A stretch of 21,914 nucleotides of DNA, from positions 1 through 21,914 of the forward strand of contig DASWMP010000137.1 in the NCBI GenBank assembly GCA_036399695.1. The letters are read 5' to 3'. The DNA comes from DASVEE01 sp036399695. Its GTDB lineage: Bacteria > Acidobacteriota > Thermoanaerobaculia > Gp7-AA8. Positions 14,808 to 21,732 of the stretch are shown here, one piece after another; position 1 is the stretch's first letter; every line of letters begins with the position of its first letter. The notes beneath the pieces are model-generated. The model worked only from the letters and a program-made list of their open reading frames with translations, ran no database searches and was not told the origin of the DNA. The position numbers and the translations under genes are program-made.

Positions 14808-17032
14808 CACTGATTGCCTTTCATCGCCTGGAGGATTGCGGCGATCACGACCTCGCGGCGGCTGTCGGCCGTGCGCCAGGCTTCCTCGATCAGGTCGCGG
14901 TACAGCTCCTTGTGCCGCACGAAGATCTCCGAAACGTCGTCGAGGATGGCGGTGTTCTCGAGCGCCCGGAACAGGTACGGGAACGACGAACGGTCCGCGA
15001 CCTTGTCGAGTGCCAGCACGGCTGACTGCTGCACGTACGTGTCCGGATCTTCGAGCGCGCGATGCAGCACCGGCAGCGCGTAGCGATCCCCGCGGACGCC
15101 GAGCGCCGTCGCGGCGGCGGCGCGGATGCGCCAGTCCTCGTCCGTCAGCGCCGTCACGATGCGGTCGAAGACGTCGCTGCCCGGGACGCGGGCCAGCGCC
15201 AGGATCGCCGCGCGGCGGATCTCCAGGTCGCTTTCGCCGAGACAGCGGAACAGCACGTCCTTCACCTGCGGGTTCTCCGACTTGCCGAGCGCCTCGATGA
15301 CGGCGATGCGCACCGGCGGCGGGTCGTGCTCCAGATGTCGCATGAGCGGCTGCAGCGCGTCCGGGTGACGGTACTCGCCGAGCGCCTGCGCGGCGGCGGT
15401 GCGGATCCAGATGTCGTGGTCTTCCAGAGAGCTGATAAGCGGCTCGATGCCGGTCTCGGGACGCAGCCGCACGATGGCGTTGATGCCGGCCACGCGCACC
15501 GACGTCGCTTCGTCCGCCAGCGACAGCACGAGTTGATCGGCGAAGCGCTCCTCGCCGAACTTGCCCATCAGCGAGACCGCCTTCTGGCGGATCACCGGGT
15601 CCGAGTCCTTCGACGCCAGCAGCAGCTCGTCGTGGTACCCCTCACCCTGGATATTGACGTAGACGGAGAGCGAATTGAGTTTGATCGGTGTCGACGACGA
15701 CTGCAGGAGCCGCTTGATCTTCGAGAGGACGTCCTGCTTGATCTCCGGGAAGGCGCCGACCAGCGCGGAGATCGAGTTGACCGCCGCCTGCTGCGACGCC
15801 ACGTCGTGATCGTCGAGCTTCGCCAGCAGGTAATCGATCGAGCCTGGATCCGGGATCTCGCCCAGCGTCTCGATGGCCAGGCGGCGGATCGTCGGGTTCT
15901 CGTGGTCGAGGAAGCCGAGGATCGAGGGAATCGCGTCCGGCCCTCCGACGACGTTGATGACGCGCAGCAGCAGCGCGACGATCTCGTCTTCGTCGGCGTT
16001 GCGCAAGGTGGTCAGGATGTCGGGCAGCGCGGACGGGCCGAAGTCGATGAGCGCCTGCGCCGCCACTTCCGCGGTATCCGGCAGTTCGAGATGCGCGAGC
16101 AGCACCGGGAGCGCGCGCGCGTCGCCCGACCAGCCGAGGAACTTCAGGATGAACGCCTTGACCTCGCGCTTCGGCGTCGTCTGCAGGTGATCGATGAGCG
16201 GGCTGACCTTCTCGTGCGGGAAAGACTCGCGGAACTTGCGCTGGATGAGCTGCCGCTCGGCCTGTTCGACGATGCGCGGCTTGCTCGACTCGGCGATGCG
16301 CACGAGCGCCCGCAGCGCCGTCAGGTTCAGCTTCTCCTCCTCCGCGATGATGCGCAGCAGGAAGCTGACGGTGCCGACGTCCGCGATCTTACCGACCGCT
16401 TCGAGCACCGGCTTGCGGAGCGATTTCTCGCCGTACAGCGGCAGGACGGCCGGCAACGCGGAGCGGTCGCCGATCTCGCCGAGCGCTTCGATGACGTGGA
16501 ACTTCAGCCAGAGGTCCTCGCGGATCCGCAACGTGCGGATGAGATGCGGCAGCGCGGTCGCGTCCCGATACTTGCCGAGCGAAGAGACGATCGACGAGGC
16601 GACGTTGATGTCGCTCTCCCCTTCCAGCAGTTCGACCAGGAGCGCGAAACCGTCCCGGCTGCGCAGATCGCCGAGCAGGTTCACGAGCGAGAGACGGACG
16701 TCGATGTCCTCCTCCGCGCGCAGTCTCTGCACGATCGGCACGATCGCCGGTTCCCCGATCCTGATCAGCGCCTCGGTCGCGGAGTTCCGCTTGCCGGCGT
16801 TCTCCGGATCGGCCAGCGCATCGATCAGGCCGCGGATGATCTCGGCCCGCGCATCGCGGACGAAGCCGTCGACGATCGTCTTCCGGACGCGCCAGTCCTT
16901 GTCGCCCAGCAGCTCGAACATGAGCGGCAGGTCGCGGTCGTCCGTCGATTGCGCGACGAGGTAGGCCGCCTTCTGCCGCGCGTCCGGATCGGCCGAGCGG
17001 GCCTGTTCGAGTAGCTGCGGATCGTTCATCAT
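14807..17032 (-). CDS. Large HEAT-repeat scaffold protein of the chemosensory cluster
   Basis: 741 residues consisting almost wholly of HEAT/PBS-lyase-like alpha-helical repeats of about 30-38 residues, more than fifteen by eye. Recurrent phrases are DPDARQKAAYLV, DWRVRKTIVDGFV, NPTIRRLAIETLGEI, DIWIRTAAAQALGEY and DWRIRAAAATALGVRGD. No signal peptide, membrane helix or catalytic motif is seen; an elongated cytoplasmic solenoid for protein binding is expected. It lies between the pseudo-receiver gene and cheR, so it probably docks Che proteins or an unknown receptor; this is inference. A tandem ATG ATG starts at 17032, with no ribosome site because heptad array 6 begins three bases upstream. 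The stop codon touches array 5. Confidence 0.85.
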   Translation of the reverse strand: MMNDPQLLEQARSADPDARQKAAYLVAQSTDDRDLPLMFELLGDKDWRVRKTIVDGFVRDARAEIIRGLIDALADPENAGKRNSATEALIRIGEPAIVPIVQRLRAEEDIDVRLSLVNLLGDLRSRDGFALLVELLEGESDINVASSIVSSLGKYRDATALPHLIRTLRIREDLWLKFHVIEALGEIGDRSALPAVLPLYGEKSLRKPVLEAVGKIADVGTVSFLLRIIAEEEKLNLTALRALVRIAESSKPRIVEQAERQLIQRKFRESFPHEKVSPLIDHLQTTPKREVKAFILKFLGWSGDARALPVLLAHLELPDTAEVAAQALIDFGPSALPDILTTLRNADEDEIVALLLRVINVVGGPDAIPSILGFLDHENPTIRRLAIETLGEIPDPGSIDYLLAKLDDHDVASQQAAVNSISALVGAFPEIKQDVLSKIKRLLQSSSTPIKLNSLSVYVNIQGEGYHDELLLASKDSDPVIRQKAVSLMGKFGEERFADQLVLSLADEATSVRVAGINAIVRLRPETGIEPLISSLEDHDIWIRTAAAQALGEYRHPDALQPLMRHLEHDPPPVRIAVIEALGKSENPQVKDVLFRCLGESDLEIRRAAILALARVPGSDVFDRIVTALTDEDWRIRAAAATALGVRGDRYALPVLHRALEDPDTYVQQSAVLALDKVADRSSFPYLFRALENTAILDDVSEIFVRHKELYRDLIEEAWRTADSRREVVIAAILQAMKGNQ

Positions 17033-17034
17033 TT

Positions 17035-17184
17035 CAGTTGGCAGTGGGCAGTTGGCGGTTGGCAGTGGATAGATCCGTCATTCTGCGCCTGCTGCTCGTT
17101 TCTGTTGTCCGTTGGCCGTGGCGCGACTGGCTGCCGGCAGCGGATCGTCTCCTCTGCCAACCGCCAACTGCCCACTGCCAACTC
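17035..17184. repeat. Heptad inverted array 6 (CAGTTGG family)
   Basis: The left arm, 17035-17069, is five units (CAGTTGG, CAGTGGG, CAGTTGG, CGGTTGG, CAGTGGA). The right arm, 17157-17184, is four units of the complement (CCAACCG, CCAACTG, CCCACTG, CCAACTC). The interior of about 87 bases is bounded by GATCCG/CGGATC (17071-17076 and 17141-17146) and contains CTGCCGGCAG. It runs from the stop codon of the zinc-ribbon gene (17183) to two bases before the HEAT start. Same word family as array 1. Confidence 0.9.
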
Positions 17185-18004
17185 ATTGCGTTCTCGTGAG
17201 GCGCTCCAGCTCTTCGCGCTTCATCTGCACGAACTGCTGGATCGTCTCGGTAAAGATCTCCGTATCGCGGCGCACGCGGAAAGGCACGCGCGACTCGTAG
17301 TACTGCCGTCCTTCCTCGATGGCATCCCGGAGGATCTCGAAGAAGTTGTTGTCGCGGATGCCGTCCTCCACCTTGGCGGCGTGATAGATGATGATGTCGG
17401 AGAGGATCAGGCGCGCCAGGCGCCGGGCCTCGTCGTATTCACGCGGCTCGATCGGCGCGTCCACCATGTCCCCGACGTCGGGGAAGAGCTTGTGGATGAT
17501 CTGGCGGAACTCCTTCTCCGGGATCTGCTCCTCGATGTACTCGTCGGCGCCATAGAGGTTGGTCGGGTTGGCGCGGAAGCGGTTCGCGCGGAAAAGGGCG
17601 CCGATGAGGATTACCTGCGTCTGCGCCAGCTCCGCGTCGTTCTTGATCTCTTCGGTCACTTCGACGCCGAGCTTCCCCTTGAGGTAGACGTTGACGATGG
17701 CCAGTTCGGCGCGGGTGCGGCGGATGAATTCGAGCGCTTCGTCGCCGGCGGTGAAGTAGGTGACGTCGAAGCCGAGGCGGCGGAGGTGCTCGCCGAGGAA
17801 AGCGCGGAACGGGCGCGGCTCATCGGCGATGACGGCCATGCGGCGGCGCGGCGCCGGCAGCGGCTCCGTGCCGGGAGACGTCGGCCGCGGCTTGAGGACC
17901 ATCTGGTTGCTGCACGAGGGGCAGGCCACCCGCACCGGGGCGGTCAGCGGCGTGGCGAGTGCCGCGCGGAATTTCGAGCCACATTGCTTACAGGTCAGTT
18001 CCAT
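17183..18004 (-). CDS. Zinc-ribbon and degenerate-receiver protein
   Basis: 273 residues. An N-terminal zinc ribbon (Cys5, Cys8, Cys28, Cys31; CKQCG and CPSCS) leads through a Pro-rich linker to a receiver-like domain (about 55-175). The phospho-acceptor position holds Asn105 (AIVNVYLKG where receivers have Asp), and the usual Lys near YIxKP is replaced (YIEEQIP), so it probably cannot be phosphorylated in the normal way. A helical C-terminal region (about 185-270, REYDEARRLARLILSDIIIYH to FVQMKREEL) is not recognised. It is likely a conformational or binding partner in the chemosensory complex. It starts five bases after the cheW stop, indicating coupling. No strong ribosome site is seen. 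The stop codon overlaps array 6. Confidence 0.78.
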   Translation of the reverse strand: MELTCKQCGSKFRAALATPLTAPVRVACPSCSNQMVLKPRPTSPGTEPLPAPRRRMAVIADEPRPFRAFLGEHLRRLGFDVTYFTAGDEALEFIRRTRAELAIVNVYLKGKLGVEVTEEIKNDAELAQTQVILIGALFRANRFRANPTNLYGADEYIEEQIPEKEFRQIIHKLFPDVGDMVDAPIEPREYDEARRLARLILSDIIIYHAAKVEDGIRDNNFFEILRDAIEEGRQYYESRVPFRVRRDTEIFTETIQQFVQMKREELERLTRTQ

Positions 18005-18009
18005 TCGGT

Positions 18010-18702
18010 TTATGCGCTCAGAGCCCTGGGGGTCAGCAGCTTCTCCAAATCGAGGAGGATCGTCAACGCGTTGTTGACGCGGAACACGCCGCGGACGGCT
18101 TCATCGAGCTCGCTGGCGTGCACCACCGGGTGCGGCTCGATCTCGGCCACGGCCTTCTTCACGACGCGGAGGACGCGGTCGACGGCGAAGCCGACGGTCT
18201 CCCCTTTCTGTTCGACGACGACCACGCGGGCATCCGGACCTTCCTTGACGGCCGCGGTATGACGGAGCTTGCGGCGGACGTCGACCAGCGTCACGATCGT
18301 CCCCCGCAGCGACATGATCCCCACCACCGACTCGTCGGCGTTGGGGATGCGGGTGACGGGACGGGGCGTGACGATCTCCACGATGTGCTCGATGTCCACC
18401 GCGTAGTGCTCGCCGGCAATGACGAACGTGAGCAGCTCGAGCAGTTCCTGAACGGTGGTCTCTTCCCGGGCGATGACGATGTCCCGGCGCTTGCCGGCCG
18501 ATTGTTTGAACGTTTCGAGCTTGGAGATCTCAGGAGAACGATGGGACTCATGGGACAGATGGGACCCATGGGACTCATGGGAGTCCGGTTGCGGTTTTGC
18601 GGGCTCCGCCGGAGATTTCTGCGGCTCCGCGGCTGGCAGGTCGGCGGCTGCCGCCTCTTTGCCCTGCTTGGCCTTCTTGCGGATCTTGACCAGATCAACC
18701 AT
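18010..18702 (-). CDS. cheW: CheW-type coupling protein
   Basis: 230 residues from the ATG at 18702. The C-terminal CheW domain (about 88-225) has LLTFVIAGEHYAVDIEHIVEIV, the IMSLRGTIVTLVDVRRKL loop and VGFAVDRVLRVV, the typical beta-barrel phrases that bridge receptors and CheA. The first 85 residues are a basic, Ala/Pro-rich linker with a Ser-His-x repeat (41-56, SHESHGSHLSHESHRS) made by a 9-base DNA repeat. GGAG at 18710-18713 sits seven bases before the ATG and decides the start; a longer frame to 18753 lacks such a site. The start overlaps the last codons of the ATPase gene by eight bases, and the next gene begins five bases after the stop. Confidence 0.92.
   Translation of the reverse strand: MVDLVKIRKKAKQGKEAAAADLPAAEPQKSPAEPAKPQPDSHESHGSHLSHESHRSPEISKLETFKQSAGKRRDIVIAREETTVQELLELLTFVIAGEHYAVDIEHIVEIVTPRPVTRIPNADESVVGIMSLRGTIVTLVDVRRKLRHTAAVKEGPDARVVVVEQKGETVGFAVDRVLRVVKKAVAEIEPHPVVHASELDEAVRGVFRVNNALTILLDLEKLLTPRALSA
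18541..18585. repeat. In-frame 9-base tandem repeat (ATGGGACxx family) in cheW
   Basis: Five uninterrupted 9-base units at 18541, 18550, 18559, 18568 and 18577, of consensus ATGGGACNC (last unit ATGGGAGTC). On the minus strand they encode S-H-x triplets in the CheW linker. Word, unit number and reading frame are the same as at 9697-9741. Confidence 0.9.
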
Positions 18703-19507
18703 GGCGGCGCTCCATCCGGTGCTCTTTCGCTGCTGAGACGATCCGGGCGCCATCGATCGCGGCGGCGTCGTCGCCGAAGGCGTCGAGCAGGGCCGTGGTG
18801 GCCAGGGTGTTGATCAGGCGCGGCACGCCGCCGCTGAGTGCGTGGATCTCGGTCATGGCCTCGTCGCTGAACGGGTTCCGCGCCCCTCCGGCCACGCGAA
18901 TCCGGTGATCGATGTACTGGCGCGTCTCCTCGAGCGAAAGCGGACCGAGAGAGTACCGCATCCCGATCCTCTGGCGCAGCGGCGCGTAGTGCTCGCGAGC
19001 CAGGCGGCCGTCCAGCTCCGGCTGTCCGATCAGGACGACAGACAGCAGATTCTGGTCGTCGAGCTGAAAGTTCGTCAGCAGCCGGATCTCGTCGAACGTC
19101 GCCTTGCCGGGGATGAGCTGCGCCTCGTCGATCATCAGCACCGGCTCGCGCTGCTCCTCGTACAGCTCGAACAGCTTAGAGTGGAGCTGGTCGAGCAGCT
19201 CGTTGCGGAAGCGCGCCGGCTCGACGCCCAGACCGCGGGCGATGGCCCGCAGGAGCTGCATCGGCGTGAGCCGCGGATTGATCAGCAGCACCACCGGCCT
19301 GGACTCGCCGATCCGGTCGATCAGCGCCCGCGAAAGCGTCGTCTTCCCGCTCCCCACGTCCCCCACCAGCAGCGCCAGCTCCTTCTCCTCCACGGCGTAC
19401 TCGAGCCGCGCCAGCGCCTCACGGTGCTGCTGCGACTCGAACAGAAAGCCCGGATCCGGAGTCTTGCCGAAGGGCTTGGACGTGAGACCGAAGAAGGACT
19501 CGAACAT
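18695..19507 (-). CDS. ExeA/GspA-like AAA ATPase
   Basis: 270 residues. It opens with MFESFFGLTSKPFGKTPDP, the signature of ExeA/GspA-type ATPases. Walker A is GDVGSGKT (49-56), Walker B is VLMIDEAQ (123-130), followed by LLTNFQLDD, LIGQPEL (a sensor region) and RYSLGPLSLEETRQYI. It stops after the ATPase core and lacks the C-terminal peptidoglycan-binding domain seen in ExeA. It ends overlapping cheW, which implies translational coupling and matched stoichiometry. A part in assembling or positioning the chemosensory complex is possible but inferred; relatives also serve secretion and pilus systems. The ATG at 19507 lacks a clear ribosome site; a small GC hairpin (about 19530-19544) and heptad array 7 lie upstream. 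Confidence 0.85.
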   Translation of the reverse strand: MFESFFGLTSKPFGKTPDPGFLFESQQHREALARLEYAVEEKELALLVGDVGSGKTTLSRALIDRIGESRPVVLLINPRLTPMQLLRAIARGLGVEPARFRNELLDQLHSKLFELYEEQREPVLMIDEAQLIPGKATFDEIRLLTNFQLDDQNLLSVVLIGQPELDGRLAREHYAPLRQRIGMRYSLGPLSLEETRQYIDHRIRVAGGARNPFSDEAMTEIHALSGGVPRLINTLATTALLDAFGDDAAAIDGARIVSAAKEHRMERRHG

Positions 19508-19547
19508 GAGTCAATCCCGAGCGCATAACGGGGGACGAACCCCGAAT

Positions 19548-19645
19548 GCAGAACGCAGAGCGCAGAACGCAGAATGAAGAAAAGACGGCTCACGGCGCAG
19601 AACGTTGTCCGTTCTGCATTCTGCGTTCTGCGTTCTGCCTTCTGA
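19548..19645. repeat. Heptad inverted array 7 (GCAGAAC family)
   Basis: The left arm, 19548-19582, is five units (GCAGAAC, GCAGAGC, GCAGAAC, GCAGAAT, GAAGAAA). The right arm, 19611-19645, is five units of the complement (GTTCTGC, ATTCTGC, GTTCTGC, GTTCTGC, CTTCTGA). A further copy of the word at 19597-19603 forms an inner hairpin with 19611-19617. It lies in the 158-base gap between cheA and the ATPase gene; the remaining bases (19508-19547 and 19646-19665) show only a small GC hairpin at about 19530-19544. Confidence 0.9.
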
Positions 19646-19665
19646 CTTCAGCTTTTCGAGCGCCT

Positions 19666-21732
19666 TCACTTCCCCACCCCCACCGCCCGCCCCTCGCGCG
19701 CCTTCCCGCCGAAATGATCGATCAGCGTCCCCACGTCCACCACCAGCACGATCTCGCTCTCGCCGATCTCCGTCGCCCCGGCGATGCCGGGGATGGTCTT
19801 GAGCCGTTCGCCGATGGACTTGATGACCACTTCCTGCTGGCGCACGAGGGCGTTGACCAGCAGGCCGACCGTCTTCTCGCCCGCGCGGGTCACGACCACG
19901 AACCACTTCGTATCGGGGCCGTGATCGCGCTCGTCGTCGAGGCTGAACGCATCCGACAGGCGGAGCAGCGGGAGGGTGAAGTCGCGCAGGGTGAACACTT
20001 CCTTCCGCTCTACAGTCCGGATGTCGCGCGAATAAATACGGAGCGACTCCTCGACCGCCGTGAGGGGAATGGCGAACTTCTCTTCCCCCGCTTCGACGAT
20101 CAGCGCCTGGATGATGGCCAGGGTGATGGGGAGAGAGATGCGGAAGGTCGTTCCTTCGCCGACACGGGTGATGACGTCGATCGTCCCCTTCAGCTCCTGG
20201 ATGTTTTTCTTGACCACATCCAGCCCCACCCCGCGCCCGGAGATCTCGCTCACGGTGGCGGCGGTGGAGAAGCCGGCGGTGAACATCAGCTCGTGCGCCC
20301 GCTGCTGGTCGATCGCATCCTTCTCGCCGATCAGCCCGCGGCGCACGGCCACGGCGCGGATCTCCTGCGGGTCGATCCCGCGGCCGTCGTCGCGCACGTC
20401 GATGACCACCGAGTTCCCCTGCTGGTAGGCGTTGAGGGTCACGCGGCCGACCCGGTTCTTGCCCTTCGCCCGCCGCTCTTCGGCCGGCTCGATGCCGTGG
20501 TCGATGGCGTTGCGGATGATGTGCATCAGCGGGTCGGTCAGTTCGTCGACCATCATCTTGTCGAGCTCCGTGTCCTCGCCGCGCAGGATCAGCTCGATGT
20601 CCTTGTTCAGCTCCCGCGCGACCTTGCGCACCGTGCGCGAAAGCTTCGAGAAGATCTGGCCGACCGGCACCATGCGGATCTCGATGACGGACTTCTGCAG
20701 CTCGTTGAGCTTCCGGTCGAGGTTGCGGGCGATCTTGGCCAGCTCGTGGGCGGTGATGCGCGCCTGCTGCCCGGCCTGCTGGCTCCCTTGCTGTCCAGCG
20801 ATACTGCGGCCGAGCGTTTCGAGCTGCGTCTTCTCGATGATCAGCTCCCCGACGATGTTCATCACATGGTCGAGCCGGGAGATGTCGACGCGCACCGTCT
20901 GCGACAGTGACCGCAGCGACATCTCCTCTTCCGGCGCCACCGGCTCGGCCGGCGCGACGGTGATGTCCGGCACGGTGGTCGCCGCCGGGGCCGTCGCTTT
21001 GCGCAGCGACGCCACCGCCGCCTCGGGCGCCAGCGCCTGCACCGCCACGTCGTTCAGGTTCGAACCGTAGAGGAGGCGGAAGGCGATGCCGTTGATCTCA
21101 CCGGTCGGAATGGCCGGCAGCGTGGAGATGACTTCACCGGCGTCGGCCAGCGACGCCGTCAGAGCCCGCAGCCGCTCGTCGAAGTCGGAGAAGTCGAACG
21201 TGACCGAGACCGAGAGGATGTGCTTCCCGGCGCGCACGTTCTCGAGCAGGCGATGCTCCTCGTACTCGGTGAGCGACTTCTTCGTCTGCTCGTCGAGGGT
21301 GAGCTCGGCGAACGGATCGCCATGCTTCTGCGCCGGCTGGGCGGTGATGAGCTGATGGATGCGCCGCGTGAGCGCCGTCATGTCGACGAGCGCGCCGAGG
21401 GCGGGGTCGTTGATGGCGATGACGAGACGGTTGAGGGAGTCGACCGAATCGTAGAGCAGGTCGATCAACTCCTTCGTAATCTCGATCTTTCCCATGCGCA
21501 ACCGGTCGAGCATGTCCTCGAGGTTGTGGGAGAGCTCGGAGATCTCGACGAAGCCGAGCATCCCGGCCAGGCCCTTGAGCGAGTGGACCTCGCGGAAGAT
21601 CTTGTTGACCAGCTCCGGCCGGACACCCCGCCCCTGCGACTCGAGCTCGACGAGGTCGCGCGACAGCGTATCGAGCAACTCCTCCGCCTCTGAAGTGAAC
21701 TCTTCCCGTGCGCGATCGTCTTCTCTCGTCAT
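19666..21732 (-). CDS. cheA: CheA sensor histidine kinase
   Basis: 688 residues from the ATG at 21732. The Hpt (P1) domain has the phospho-His50 in FREVHSLKGLAG. A P2-like region follows, then the dimerisation domain (VRVDISRLDHVMNIVGELI) interrupted by a Gln-rich insert (GQQGSQQAGQQ). The kinase domain has N box HIIRNAIDHGIE, G1 DVRDDGRGID and G2 GRGVGLDVVK. The CheW-like regulatory domain (P5) closes the protein (SLPITLAIIQALIVEAGEEKFAIPL, VVLVVDVGTLIDHF-type strands). There is no fused receiver. It phosphorylates the CheY-like and CheB receivers encoded downstream. The frame stays open upstream to 21888, but those 52 residues are low-complexity translation across a hairpin repeat, so the ATG before TREDDRAREEF is the start. 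It is the first gene of the cluster. Confidence 0.95.
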   Translation of the reverse strand: MTREDDRAREEFTSEAEELLDTLSRDLVELESQGRGVRPELVNKIFREVHSLKGLAGMLGFVEISELSHNLEDMLDRLRMGKIEITKELIDLLYDSVDSLNRLVIAINDPALGALVDMTALTRRIHQLITAQPAQKHGDPFAELTLDEQTKKSLTEYEEHRLLENVRAGKHILSVSVTFDFSDFDERLRALTASLADAGEVISTLPAIPTGEINGIAFRLLYGSNLNDVAVQALAPEAAVASLRKATAPAATTVPDITVAPAEPVAPEEEMSLRSLSQTVRVDISRLDHVMNIVGELIIEKTQLETLGRSIAGQQGSQQAGQQARITAHELAKIARNLDRKLNELQKSVIEIRMVPVGQIFSKLSRTVRKVARELNKDIELILRGEDTELDKMMVDELTDPLMHIIRNAIDHGIEPAEERRAKGKNRVGRVTLNAYQQGNSVVIDVRDDGRGIDPQEIRAVAVRRGLIGEKDAIDQQRAHELMFTAGFSTAATVSEISGRGVGLDVVKKNIQELKGTIDVITRVGEGTTFRISLPITLAIIQALIVEAGEEKFAIPLTAVEESLRIYSRDIRTVERKEVFTLRDFTLPLLRLSDAFSLDDERDHGPDTKWFVVVTRAGEKTVGLLVNALVRQQEVVIKSIGERLKTIPGIAGATEIGESEIVLVVDVGTLIDHFGGKAREGRAVGVGK

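Noticed and set aside
18703..18753. Longer cheW start at 18753
   Set aside because: It would overlap the ATPase gene much further and lacks the GGAG site that stands seven bases before the ATG at 18702.
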